Shown: positions 32,858-43,948, counted from the first letter of the stretch. The stretch is 64,000 bases of DNA from Argyresthia goedartella (GCA_949825045.1 OX463818.1:23700906-23764905); one strand, 5' to 3'. The notes: a model not told the origin generated them from the letters alone. A program made the numbers and translations.

Positions 32858-32917
32858 CTGGCGGTTTCAGTTTGTTTCAGTGCCCGTTGCCATGACGACT
32901 GGTGGCCTCGACGCGAC
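32858..32917 (-). other. possible 5' UTR exon of the minus-strand gene
   Basis: 60 bp flanked on the minus strand by CCTTGTTCACAG and GTGAGGTT, both near consensus. All three frames were read. In the phase needed by the 20175-20067 exon it has ATGGCAACGGGC followed by an in-frame TGA after eight codons, so it would be untranslated or hold a short upstream ORF. It could also belong to another transcript or be chance. Confidence 0.4.
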
Positions 32918-33445
32918 CTGTGAACAAGGGAACAAGGAAGTGAATGAGTGAATAAGTTACCCTGTGCCACTACCTACTAGATACTCTAGATTCTGCTAGC
33001 ACCACCAGAGTATAAGGTTACTGACATATTAACCTGCCACCGTAGGATTCCCGTTTCGCGTTTAGCGTGCATTTTATAGCGACTATGTCACACTTCGTTG
33101 ACACTAGTTCCATGATTTGTAACCATGATGGATTGAAGATTATGTTGAACTTGAATATGTTTTTTATTCTTAAAATCTTATGTTTTCTTTGAGTTGGTGC
33201 ATCACTATTCAGTTTACCTATTCGCTAATTTCATGTGATTGAAGTAAAATCTCTACAAATACCACCACTTTCTAGCATGTATCTAGGTGTACAAGTACCA
33301 GGGCACATAAATTTGTTAAGAGGTAAATATTTGTTCAAAATTCGCAAGTATCGAACACCTAAAGTGGAACTAGTGATAACGAATTTATCATTAGTACCAT
33401 TATTTCAAGTTCTATTCATTGTGGAACTAGTGTTGATAAAAATTA

Positions 33446-34525
33446 TCATTCAATTCAATTCAATTCAAGTCTTTATTTGTCAGCAAACACGGTACATGTA
33501 GGTTTTATATAATACATAAATACGGACAAGCGTGTAGCACCATTATATGGTATACAAATATAATGATTTAAAATTAGAAGCTATATTATTTACAAAATTA
33601 TTATACAATGTCAAGAATTTAAGATGTCATTATTGGATTTGAAATTCATTATGGTTTAAAGAAATCATTTATACTGTATATACATTTTTTAACCAACCAG
33701 TTAGAAAGCGCTTTGTCGAATCTATTTTCTGGGAGAGAACTTATGTCTTTCGGCAGGGAATTAAATATTTTTATTGCCATGTAATGGCTATTTCGTCTAA
33801 CAAGCTCGAGTCTAACTTTAGGATAGGTTAACGTTTTATGCCTCACTGTTCTTTTATTTTCATTATTATGCATTTCAAATAGCTCCAGGTTTCTCTTAAC
33901 AAATTTACAGACTTCAAGAATATAAATGCCGTAAAAAGTGAGAATTTTATATTTCTGAAAGATCGGTCGGCAAGATTCTCTCCAAGACATGCCCCATATA
34001 GCCCTAAGACATTTTTTTTGTGCAACAAAAGCTCTGTGGCTTTCTGTAGAATTTCCCCACAGAACTACACCATATCGCAAAGTAGCGCAGACATAGCTGT
34101 GATATACTAGAAGCGCAGTTTCTACTGACGTAATTTGCCTTATTTTTCTTATAGCGAATACGAATTTATTTATTTTATTGCATACTGCTTCGACTTGTGG
34201 TTTCCAAGTGCATTGTTCATCAAGGACAATGCCTAAAAATTTTGTTTGATTCACTTCTTGTATTTTATTATTATTTATTGCTATATTTAGTTTAGATTTC
34301 TGGTTTTTCTTTGTTGTAAATTGAATGTTCTTTGTTTTATCTGAATTTATAATTAGATTGTTACTCTTAAGCCACATTAGAGCATTATCTAAGGTTTGGT
34401 TTATGTCAGTTTCAAAAGTGTCAATATTTTCTCCCTTTACAATAATTGTAGTGTCGTCAGCAAACATTACGCTATCACATTTTAGCGTGTTAGGTAGGTC
34501 ATTAACGTACACTAAAAACAGCTAA
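33446..34525 (-). mobile_element. 5'-truncated non-LTR retrotransposon
   Basis: The homologous reading begins abruptly at LFLVYVNDLP near 34525 and runs to a 3' UTR with AATAAA-type signal (about 33476-33471 on the minus strand) and a (TTGAA)n tail at 33448-33468. It is a typical 5'-truncated LINE insertion, and the youngest-looking one in the window. Confidence 0.8.
33649..34512 (-). pseudogene. partial reverse transcriptase, C-terminal 287 residues, still open
   Basis: No stop for 287 codons. The segment starts inside the palm at VYVNDLP. Then come the catalytic loop FADD (residues 17-20), WLKSNNLIINSDKTK (30s-60s), the conserved KFLGIVLDEQCTW (about 90-105), a thumb region with YHSYVCATLRYGVVLWGN (about 140), and a C-terminal PKVRLELVRRNSHYMAIKIFNSLP-type tail. 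The endonuclease and first RT motifs are missing, so it cannot work alone. The family is Jockey/CR1-like by appearance. Its intact frame suggests recent insertion. Confidence 0.8.
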
Positions 34526-34529
34526 CATT

Positions 34530-35565
34530 AGCTCCATCATGGTACAAATCATAGTACTAGTGTAAACGAAGCACATTATTATATGAATGAGTCACGAATT
34601 TTGGCATTTGGACGCGACTAAATGCAGGTTTATCCTTTCGCTCGCAGACCCTGAAAAATGCATCGCGTATTTCAACCATAAGCCATGGTAATAGCGTGCA
34701 CAACCCATAAATTTTCGTCCTGAGCGAAAACCGCGAAAACTGGACAAATTGTTACAGGCCTAGTCAAGTTTACTTGGTTCTGAGCGAGCTGTGATCTCTC
34801 TTTCTCACATAGGTTAAGATAGGGTGTGTGAGAGAGAGAGAGAGAGAGAGAATGATGAGAATGGGTTAAAAGTTGCTAAAAAAACACCACGTCATAAATG
34901 AACGGCCCCTAAGAAGAAGAAGAATACTTTTATTTTTCCCTTTTATTATATATTGAGGTTTTCTTTTTCCGGCAACATGACAATGTATCGCTGTGTGGAC
35001 CTGAAAAATCATCATTAAAAATGTAGGTTTTTGCGTCACTATTTATTGAGTTCCGAACGCGATGGTGAATGTGTCTAAATATACCACTTGGTTTTAGGTA
35101 TCGACATAGCATTCGAGTATGAAAAACATTGTAGATAATATTTTGTTACATTCGTTTTGCCATTAAATCAAAACACGAGTAAGGAATGCAAAAAGGAATA
35201 TTTCAATTGACTTTGTATTGTTTTGGAAACATGCGAGACGATTGTAATATTATTTTGGGTGACTGTACTGGGGCCAAATTCTGTACTGGAGATTTGACGC
35301 CGCATTTGACGGTCAGTCTCCAAACAAAATAGGTGCCGCCGACAAGCCAAACACGGCATTCCGCGCTCCTCAGAGCGGTCGCCATGCGGTCGCGATTCAA
35401 TCCCCAGTACGGAATTGGGCCCCTGTAATATATTTCTGTGCCCCGAGTTACAGTTATGATTTATCGAAATAGCACCAAAGTTACCGTCCATGAATTTTTA
35501 CGGCATTTTCACACCCTTCTGTCATTGAAAGTGCTACTCGTATTAGGTAATAGATTACCTATATT
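34530..35565. other. no gene seen; microsatellites
   Basis: (GA)n at 34831-34851 and GAA-rich at 34912-34924. 35330-35410 is GC-richer without a recognised exon. Confidence 0.4.
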
Positions 35566-35569
35566 TATA

Positions 35570-35958
35570 CAGGGTTACTGGAAAAGTCGACCTAGATCCG
35601 TTAAGGGCGTGTAGTACACATCATTTCTAAATGATTTCATTATGGAACCCCCCATCCTAAACTTAACCGTTTTCGAGATATTCGAGATTTTTTTTTTTAT
35701 GAAAATGCCCAATTTTTCGGCTATTGAATTGAATATTTTGTTTTTTTTTTGACTCTAATGATTATTTTTTTGGTTTTTTACTAAATAAGTAGGTAAGTTA
35801 ACTAAATAGGTCATTGTAGACGATCGAAACTTAAGAAAATAAGTACAAATTATAAAAAAAAAAACTTTTCTGGATATCTCAAAAAATTATTATGACACTT
35901 GCTCTGCAGATATGCTTAAAAACATCTACATTTTATCAGCTATCCAACGAGGTATAAC
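35570..35958 (+). repeat. left terminal inverted repeat (~390 bp)
   Basis: Pairs block by block with 37922-38341, from the CAGGGTTAC end to TATCCAACGAGGTATA. Confidence 0.85.
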
Positions 35959-36344
35959 AACCTAGGGTTGTATTTAAACTCATAGAAAAAAACATAGTTG
36001 AAAAGGTTCAGGTAGTAGGTCTAACGGGTCCCTCGGCTATTGTCCTTCAAGTTAATCCGGTGCGTGTGAGCGAGACAACTTACGATTTATGCAGGTGAGA
36101 GTGAGAAAAATAATGTGCAAAAACAAGTTTGGGGATACAACATGCCCATTGTTTTGTATTTGGTTGTTTGTTTGCTTGCCATCCATTTTAGTCTGCTCAT
36201 GCGATTCGTCCATGGTTGATGCGAATTATTGTGCTTTCGGATTCCCACCCGACTTGGCTTTTTTCTGGACTGATTTTTCTAACTGTGACTACTGTTCTTG
36301 TTTACTGGCCTCTGATTTGTGCTTGTGATACTGGACTGTTGAAA

Positions 36345-37436
36345 ATGGCAACATACTCGAACGAAGAATATGTGGATATGCTTATCTGCTACGGATACTG
36401 CAATTGCGTGTCCGCACGAGCTCGGACTGAGTACATACGACGCTATCCCGACCGTCGAGTACCTGATGTGAGCGTTTTCGATGGTGTTTACCGATGACTT
36501 CGTGAAACTGGCTCTGTTTCGCGACGACGTATGGACTTAGGAAGACCACGTGTCATTGATGACGACGAGGAACAAGACAACGAAATCGTAGAACGGTTCA
36601 GAAGAGACCCAACCACTTCGACCAATATTGTTGCCCGTGAACTGGGCCTAACTCAGTGGAAAGTGTGGTTTACGGTTCATACGGCAGGCCTGTATACATA
36701 CCACTACACGCCGGTACATGAAATTGAAGAAGGAGATCCAGCGAGACGTATGGACTTCTGCAGATTTATGCTCAATGCAGATATCGAGGACCCGAATTTC
36801 CTAAAATTAATATTGTGGACAGATGAATCCAAATTCGATAAGGACGGTATTACTAATTATCATAACGCACACTTTTGGGCTCCTAAAGAACTAGGCAATC
36901 CAAATAAGAAAAGAGTAATGGGGTCACAACGACGATTTAGTGTAAATGTGTGGATGGGCATCATTTCCAACCATTTGATTGGGCCTTACTTTCTTCCAGA
37001 CAATCTCAATGGTGAAACATATGAAAATTTCTTAAGAGGTGACTTAGGTGACCTACTAGATGATCTCCCATTACAATTACTGCGGGACATGTGGTTTCAA
37101 CATGATGGCTGCCCTGCTCATTTCAGAAGAAGCGTTAGGGAATGGTTGGACACTAACAATCCTAACAAATGGATTGGACGAGGTGGGCCTTTACCCTGGC
37201 CAGCAAGAAGTCCCGACCTGACTCCCATGGATTTTTATGTATGGGGGTACATGAAGAGCCTCGTTTACAGTCAGCCCAACCCCATATCGTCAGTGGAAGT
37301 TCTCAAAGAAAGGATAATTAATGCTGCTAACGACATAAGAAGAACATTAACCACTGGTGTAGTGAAAAGTGGACTACGTGAAAGAATGAGAAAATGTGTG
37401 CGAAATAGAGGTGGACACGTAGAACATGAACTATAA
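36345..37436 (+). pseudogene. Tc1/mariner-superfamily transposase (D..D41..D), one in-frame stop
   Basis: One frame of 364 codons from ATG 36345 to the stop at 37436, interrupted only by TGA at 36495-36497 (codon 51). Residues 1-60 (YSNEEYVDMLICYGYCN, then RRYPDRRVPD and LRETGSVSRRR) match the DUF4817 helix-turn-helix found in insect transposases. GRPR follows at about 66. Catalytic acids: D160 in LWTDESKF, D254 in WFQHDGCPAH, and D296 in SPDLTPMDF, 41 residues later. The spacing resembles the rosa/visitor-like DD41D groups. The C-terminus ends RNRGGHVEHEL. It would bind the long inverted repeats and move the element. Only one stop separates this copy from an intact frame. Confidence 0.85.
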
Positions 37437-37514
37437 AATGTTATTTAAAAACATTAGGTGAATAAATGTTATTTTGAACTGATTTATTGTTTCATTTAGC
37501 TTACTACAATCACC

Positions 37515-37678
37515 GACGATCTGTACGCCAACTATGAGTTGAGCGTGAGTGACTTTGTATGCGAACTAGCGTTAACAACGCACCGATTACGCTATTTTCC
37601 AAACAAAAGCCAGTAACTAGTCACTTACGCTCAAGTAATAGTTGGCGTACGGTCATTATTTGTACGATCGACGATCTG
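37515..37678. mobile_element. ~155-bp MITE inside the DD41D element
   Basis: Inverted arms GTACGCCAACTAT...GAGCGT.AGTGACT (37523 onward and up to about 37651). The direct repeat CGACGATCTG lies at 37515-37524 and 37669-37678, a possible target duplication. Confidence 0.6.
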
Positions 37679-37704
37679 AACAAAAAAAAAATGCTATAAA
37701 AACT

Positions 37705-37812
37705 GAATGATCTCTAGGTCAGGGTAGCGGGACATCGATGGATGGTGAAGGTTGTACCTAGCCGAGGGAGGCCTATGTTCAGTAATGGAAGCCAGTAGGC
37801 TGAAATGATGAT
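37705..37812 (+). pseudogene. LINE 3' terminal scrap
   Basis: GGGAGGCCTATGTTCAGTAATGGA-like end followed by GGCTGAAATGATGATG is the common end of lepidopteran non-LTR elements (CAGCAGTGGACG...GATGATG type). Inserted in the DD41D transposon. Confidence 0.5.
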
Positions 37813-37921
37813 GCTAAACTTAAGTCAAATTAATTAGATTAAATAAGCGCTATTTATTCTGACTGCCATGTAGCCTTAGAAACTAAGTTTCACCTTTGAG
37901 GTTAATAAATACTCTAGAGTG

Positions 37922-38338
37922 CTATACCTCGTTGGATAGCTGATAAAATGTAGATGTTTTTAAGCACATCTGCAGAGCAAGTGCCATAATATTTTTTTGA
38001 GATATCCAGAAAAGTTTTTTTTTTTTATAATTTGTACTTATTTTCTTAAGTTTCGATCGTCTACAATGACCTATTTAGTTAACTTACGTGCAATTTTAGT
38101 CATTGAGGTCATTAAGCATCTCATTCTTCATGTAAAAAACCAAAAAAATAATCATTAGAGTCAAAAAAAAACAAAATATTCAATTCATTAGCCGAAAAAT
38201 TGGGCATTTTCATAAAAAAAAAAACTCCAATATCTCGAAAATGGTTAAGTTTAGGATGGGGGGTTCTATAGTGAAATCATTTAGAAATGATGTGTACTAC
38301 ACGCCCTTAACGGATCTAGGTCGACTTTTCCTGTAACC

Positions 38339-38341
<3 letters not shown>
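37922..38341 (-). repeat. right terminal inverted repeat (~420 bp)
   Basis: Reverse partner of 35570-35958, longer because of about 30 extra bases near 38090-38145. Confidence 0.85.

Positions 38342-38411
<70 letters not shown>
38342..38411. repeat. (TA)n microsatellite
   Basis: About 35 TA units abutting the transposon end. The target TA probably lay in, or grew into, this tract. Confidence 0.95.
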
Positions 38412-38415
<4 letters not shown>

Positions 38416-38416
<1 letters not shown>

Positions 38417-38722
38417 AATGGAGCACAGTAATGTCTCCACCGAGGGACACGGGGCTTTACCTTATTAGTATGATTGAGCCATGCTCCACCACGCTGGCTC
38501 AGTGCGGGTTGATGGAGGGGTGTCAGCTAATGGCCAACCCGACTTTCAAAAGTTATCTAGATGCCTTATTAAGGCCTCTGACACAGATTTAATCTGCTAT
38601 CACGGATTAACGATAGTAGCTGGGACCTACAGCTTAACGTGTCATCCGAAACACGGAAACGCCCGAAACAAATACCACATAGAAACGGACACCCATCCAG
38701 TGCTCGTCTCGGCCAGATGTTG
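38416..38722 (-). mobile_element. SINE family B
   Basis: GTCTCCACCGAGGGACACG, CCACCACGCTGGCTCAGTGC, GGACCTACAGCTTAACGTG and AAATACCACATAGAAACGGA blocks. The tRNA-like head is missing or diverged. Confidence 0.65.
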
Positions 38723-38724
38723 AT

Positions 38725-39735
38725 TCCTGCACGATCGTTTACGATGTGCGAATGCCGCGGACAGATTATCGGGATAACCCACTTATTACTCCGCCATATT
38801 TCGAAGTTATACCAGACCCCATTCTTGTTATTATCCGTACGACAATGCCTCTAAAACCTCTGCCTCATAATGTTCAATACCTACTACAGACACTAACTAC
38901 CACAGGCACAATCTACTCATTATGTTTTGTGTATTTTTTATGTAAAATTTAAATGCCAGTTGTTAATGTTTTTTACAATTAAATAAATTAGTAAATAAAA
39001 TAATTATTGTAACACTGTAATTTTACTTTCTCTTTAACACCTTTACTAAGCGTTTGTTTTGTTACAAATAAATAATTAAATTCTCTGTCAAATTAACTTT
39101 CGATCCATTGGACCACCTATGTCAGATATCCAGATTTCGGTATACTTACGTTAGCGAAAAAGGGGACAGTTCAGATAATGTCGTAATTAGGTATCTTATG
39201 CTCATTCTCACACAGGGAGAATCAAACTTGTTATTTCTAGATATTAACATCCTGATCATAAAGCTGTTGTCCTCCAATAAGTTTAGTGGAATAGAACCAC
39301 AGGTGTTAGTTACCGCACAGTTCAATGGCTTTAGACAAAAAAGCCTAGGTTTTTCTAGACTACACCGAGAGTTAACCTTGATTTGGTATCACGCAGGTCT
39401 GTATGGATTCCGTTCATAAACAATGGAGTAAATTCCATTGTTTGGCCATAAAATCCATATTGTGATTGATCTTAATCATGATACGATGTGTCGAGCTGAA
39501 CGCCTCTATACAATTAAATTGAATTTGAAATCTCCCACAGATTATGCGATTACTTTTAGGCCGAGCGATATTACTAAGAATCCAGTTCGTAACGCATTTT
39601 TTTGTGAAGTTACTGAAAAGGTATGGTTTTAAGATTTTTTCCTTGACTTGCTCTAGAAGACCTCGCTTCGTGACAAATTCCATGGTTCCAGGTCAACAGG
39701 AAGTATCCAGGTTTTGATTCAAAATCAAATATCGA
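38725..39735. other. no recognisable gene
   Basis: A 10-bp hairpin AAACAATGGA...TCCATTGTTT lies at 39418-39443. Open stretches at 39108-39419 (+) and 39414-39683 (-) lack recognisable motifs. Confidence 0.4.
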
Positions 39736-39739
39736 AATC

Positions 39740-40410
39740 AAAAAATCTTTATTACTGTAGTTATTAGATATTAAATAAACTTAGGAAATATAATTTTTGC
39801 TTCTTCTCTACATTGGAAATTGGTGGGTGAGGAGGGCGAAGATACTCCCACAGATTGATTTTAGATTTCTTTTGTGTTTAACTAATATAATTATTACAAT
39901 ATTAATTGCCATTAATTATTACAAAACTATTAACAGCAAGTTTTGTGTTGATTTAGATGAACCCCGTACATTCCCGCAATTTAAGAATCTTGAACATTGT
40001 AATACCCCTTTTTAGACAAAGTCGCTTTTACATGGTTTTTAATTGCTCAGATCACAATTTCAAAATCTCCAGAGGTATCTTGTTGTAGTAGAGAATGCAC
40101 TGACCTTAGAAAGAATTGCTAACTTTCGCGAGTCTAAACCGGAGCGCAGCTTATAGTCTGTGATTATTTCTTAGGTTAACATTACAGCTGTCGCTATATT
40201 TGGAAAATATTGTAAGGTTCTTGCGTACATACTTATAGTATAGAAAATAATTTGACTAGCTAGTTTGTATGTCAATTTCTTTAAAAAGTTATCTTAAGGA
40301 GAGTGTGCGAATAGTTCTTTTCTGTAATATAAAATAGTTTGAATATCTGCTGCTTTCCCCCACAACAAGTTACCATAGGACATGACGGGTCAGGTTCGGA
40401 CACTATGCAT
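39740..40410 (-). pseudogene. decayed LINE 3' end
   Basis: On the minus strand 40410-40080 gives VMSYGNLLWGKAADIQT, YYRKELFAHS and MYARTLQYFPNIATA, the same RT region as 6185-6480. 39750-39870 shares CTTTATTACTGTAG and CCCACAGATTGATTTTA with 54325-54445, another LINE-like tail. Whether the two parts were one insertion is unclear. Confidence 0.55.
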
Positions 40411-40455
40411 TCCCTAGTATCAAACAAATTCAGAAAAATTGTGACATAAAATACA

Positions 40456-40790
40456 TCTTTTGATTGCGTTGACTTGAGCTAAATTTTTCCCAACTTCAAA
40501 AGATTCAAGAGATAAGTAATCTATATTAATTTCAACTTCATACCTCCTGAAAGAAAAGGTCTTTACAGACGGACAAACGGACAGACAGGCAGACGGACAG
40601 AAATGTACAGTTTTCGGATTTTTCCCCTTACTTGTGCTGGATTTTTGATTGCGTTGACCTTTAGGTTTGATTTTTTCACAACCTTAAGAGACCACAGACA
40701 ATAAATTGAGTAAGCAATATTAATTTCAACTTGAAATCCTAACGCGTTTCTGAGAAAAAGGATCTTGACTGGCAGACGGTCAACAGAGTG
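40456..40790. repeat. two diverged tandem copies, ~195 bp apart
   Basis: GATTGCGTTGAC at 40456 and 40648 each starts a block ending with ATATTAATTTCAACTT and a GACGGAC/CAGACGG string. The copies are clearly related but old. Confidence 0.6.
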
Positions 40791-40879
40791 ATCCTAAAAG
40801 AATTCCGTTTTTTTTTAAATCATTCAGTTCCGTTTAGCCGTGACAATTCAGTGCGATCATATACAAAAGAGAGCTTATA

Positions 40880-41200
40880 TCTATAAACCTCGTACATGTC
40901 GCACAGATACATTCCCTATTTGTTTCCCCAATCCCTTCGTGATTACCTGACAACGTGCCGAGTAATTTCCGCCAGGATATAGCCGTACTGAAGCCGCCCT
41001 TACCTTGACTTCCGTGTGTGGATGTGGGTAGAGAAGGTTTGGTGATACATTCAATTTTCCGCCGGGCTTATAGACAAAACAGTCTGCTACAGAATGAAAC
41101 ATAATATTCTGAAAAACGACCTTTGAAAAAAAAGTTGGAACGAAAATACTGCGGAACTAGTCAGCAAAACCTACGACATCACATTTAAAGATAAAAGAGA
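40880..41200. other. no gene seen
   Basis: An open stretch at 40881-41102 (-) has no recognised motif. Confidence 0.35.
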
Positions 41201-41204
41201 ACGT

Positions 41205-41310
41205 GCTTTACCGCAAAAAATAAACTTCTGTTTGAAAACAAAAATTTATCGTTTGTATGTATCATTTGACTTTTGTTTTGAGGTTAAACGCTGTTTAATA
41301 TGTTTTGTGG
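41205..41310 (-). repeat. repeat family G
   Basis: Reverse copy: TTTGACTTTTGTTTTGAGGTTAAAC and GTTTTGTGGTAGCAC. Confidence 0.55.
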
Positions 41311-41587
41311 TAGCACAGCTTTTGTTTAATTTTCATTATTGTATAAAATTTCATTGCTCCTTTAGAACATCATAAGCGGACTCTACTGATATTGGTTTGT
41401 GAACAGAGTCTGTGGGATTCCAAAGACGTAAAAACTAACTTAGTAAGTAATTAAACTGAGTGCAAGAAATCCGACAACTGATTTGCCTGTTTGCCATGGG
41501 TTCTATTTTGAAACTCGTTTTAAAATTCGTAATCGTTTGACTGTCTCATTTTATTTAAAATGAAATGAAATGAAATTAACTTTATAT

Positions 41588-42027
41588 CTACACACGTATC
41601 ATAAACCCTCTTTACTGCGTCTAAAAACCGCAGGTTAAGACCAGAATAACGTAAAACTATTTGGTAAAAACTCATTTCTTATCTGAAAAATTGTACATTA
41701 CGACAATAATGTACAAAAATTTGTCACATTATGACATTAAAATTTCGAACGCCGGCGCCCGCCTAGGTTCCGCCCCGTAGTTTGTCTGTGAAGTTGGTAC
41801 TACTGAACAAGGTAGACAACTCAATGCCACAATGCCGGTCAAACATGCTGAACACATCAAAGAGAGCTTATGATATGTGTGTAGATAAACTAGTGTATGT
41901 AACTGTACATAATTAGGCATTAAAACTCTCGAGTGATATTATTATGAAAATCGCCTTCGGCTCGTTTCATAAACTCACTCTCGAGTATTAATGCCCTCCA
42001 TTATGTAGCAGTCACATAAACTACTAT
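41588..42027. mobile_element. foldback MITE family J, copy 2
   Basis: Same order as 31468-31970, from TCTACACACGTATCATAA to CATAAACTACTATTA, with one of the two internal CGAACGCC repeats. Confidence 0.75.
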
Positions 42028-42527
42028 TATCTACACACGTATCATAAACCCTCTTTACTGCATACAAAAACCGCACGTTACGATCAGCATAATGTTAAAC
42101 TACTTGGTAAAAACTCATTTCTTATCTGAAAAATTACACATTATGACCATAATGTGTAATTTTCTGCATATTATGACATTCAAATTTCGAACGCCGACGC
42201 CCGCCTGCGTGCGGCCCCTAGTTTGTCTGTGAAGTTGGAACTGACATTCAAATTTCGAACGCCGACGCCCCCCTGCGTGAAGTTGGTACTACAGAACAAG
42301 CTAAACAACTGCAGAGCCACAATGCCGGTCAAACATGCGGTTCCTGAACACATCAAAGAGAGCTTATGATATGTGTGTAGATAAACTAGTGTATGTAGCT
42401 GTACATAATTAGGCATTAAAACTCTCGAGTGATATTATTATGAAACTCGCCTTCGGCTCGTTTCATAAACCCACTCTCGAGTATTAATGCCCTCCATTAT
42501 GTAGCTGTCACATAAACTACTATTATA
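42028..42527. mobile_element. foldback MITE family J, copy 3, in tandem
   Basis: Begins directly where copy 2 ends. It holds a perfect 16-bp-arm hairpin AAAATTACACATTATG (42127-42160) and two ACATTCAAATTTCGAACGCC units, so it is closer to copy 1 than to its tandem neighbour. Confidence 0.75.
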
Positions 42528-42539
42528 GTTATAAATGGT

Positions 42540-42910
42540 TAATTTTTATAATCTAAATATTCCTTAATGCTACAAAAACAGTGTTGTAGTAGCCACTTTG
42601 TGAGATTATTTTTTAAAGACTTGCTATTCATTACTTTGAAGTCGTCAGGCATCTTATTATACAAAATAATACACATATTGAATATATATTTTTTTCTATA
42701 TATGTATGTCCTTAAATCCAGGAGGTTGAATAGTAGGTTCTTGTGTTTACTCTTCTCTGTCTTTGGTGCCCTTCATTTCTGGTTCTCCAGTATGTAGGGG
42801 TAAAATGCCTTCCTTTCTGGTTCTCCAGTATGTAGGGGTAAAATGTTAAGTTTTTTAAATAGTGCTTTACAGGTTTCATCAAATTTAACCTAACCGATTG
42901 CTCATTATTT
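42540..42910 (-). pseudogene. LINE RT C-terminal fragment with a local duplication
   Basis: Minus frames give CKALFKKLNI-like residues, then IKLYNKMPDD-like and LLQHCFCSI-like ends. 42774-42844 carries TTTCTGGTTCTCCAGTATGT twice, a short tandem duplication within the remnant. Confidence 0.5.
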
Positions 42911-42929
42911 AGCTCATGTAACCACAAAA

Positions 42930-43190
42930 CCTATTTTCTTAATGGTTGAATAGGCTTTAAAGCCAGACCTTGTCCGGATCCCACAGCCCACATACACCGA
43001 GGAGATCCGTGCGAAGGCCATTCGCAGTAATGGCTGAAATCAGCTTTTTGTAACAATGCGCGCTGACGAAATGGGACGAGGCGCTGCGATTTCGTAACAC
43101 GAGTTCTATGACTTTGGTGGCGTTGATGTTGTTTTGGGTGGGAGTGAATCTTACGTTTTAATGTTTTCTGCGTTTTCAATATACTTTATT
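42930..43190. other. unassigned, GC-richer patch
   Basis: An open minus frame of 82 codons is rich in basic residues. No motif recognised and no splice pair. Confidence 0.3.
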
Positions 43191-43194
43191 GCAC

Positions 43195-43345
43195 GGTAAA
43201 TAATGAGTACAAACAAATGAACACTTATGCGCAATGTCGAGCTTATCTCTAAAAATAGATTTCTTCCAGCAAACCTAGGCAGGACAGAAAAGTCTATTGC
43301 CAGTAAGAGCAGTCTAGTGCACAATTAATTAAATAACTACCTACT
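43195..43345 (-). repeat. LINE 3' UTR copy
   Basis: CGAGCTTATCTCTAAAAATAG and TTCTTCCAGCAAACC match 44200-44245 and, reversed, 21240-21290. A plus-strand scrap of the same UTR is at 43580-43640. Confidence 0.6.
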
Positions 43346-43349
43346 AACT

Positions 43350-43640
43350 AATACAATATAATGCACAAACCAAACAGAACTGCATTTGGTGGAATTATGT
43401 AACATCACCACCATTACCCATTTTGACATAAGTTTTGTTAGAACTGCTAATCTAATCCAAATCTCAGATGCTAAGAGACACTCTTCTCTTTTATTCCAGC
43501 ATGACTGTGGCCGTATACTGTTGGTCATAATATGACTCTCTGATTCCCCTGTGATACGTCTGTACCTCAGCGATCAACATTCCTTATCCTGGCTTGGTTT
43601 GCTGGATAAGATCTCATACTACAGATATTGCTATTTGAAT
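43350..43640. other. no gene; LINE UTR scrap
   Basis: Only the TTGGTTTGCTGGATAAGAT scrap near 43600 is recognised. Confidence 0.4.
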
Positions 43641-43644
43641 TAGG

Positions 43645-43895
43645 GAAATATTAAACTGCACACCAATAATACTGATTTGTACAGCAAACATACTGATTTT
43701 TACATCAAATATCAGGGCAAAATACAGCGTTAGTTTAGGTGAAGGGTAAAGGGGGTGAGCGAAGCGAAGCCTTTATCCTTCGTATTAGGTTGAACATGTA
43801 AGAACAACAAAAATACTTAAAACATAGAAAGTGTTTTTGCTGATCCTTCTTTGCTGTGAAAATGAGTATATTTTATGTGCGATTATATACTAGCC
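43645..43895. mobile_element. MITE family F, second full copy
   Basis: Same inverted ends and core as 30085-30310, with GGTGAAGGGTAAAGGGGGTG. Confidence 0.7.
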
Positions 43896-43948
43896 TTTGA
43901 ATGATTTGTGTGCAATAATGAAATTAGAATTATGAAAATTTTCTTGAG

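Larger units (their letters stand above)
35570..38341 (+). mobile_element. Tc1/mariner-superfamily transposon with ~400-bp inverted repeats (D..D41..D)
   Basis: Both ends read CAGGGTTAC(T/A)GGAAAAGTCG inward and are bordered by TA at 35568-35569 and 38342-38343, as expected for TA target duplication. The 2772-bp element has a transposase gene in the middle. Inside its right half are a small MITE (37515-37678) and a LINE tail (37705-37812), so it has been hit by later insertions. Confidence 0.85.

Noticed and set aside
35168..35491. 107-residue minus-strand ORF with GC-rich middle
   Set aside because: Arises from GC-rich DNA around 35330-35410. No domain or splice signals recognised.
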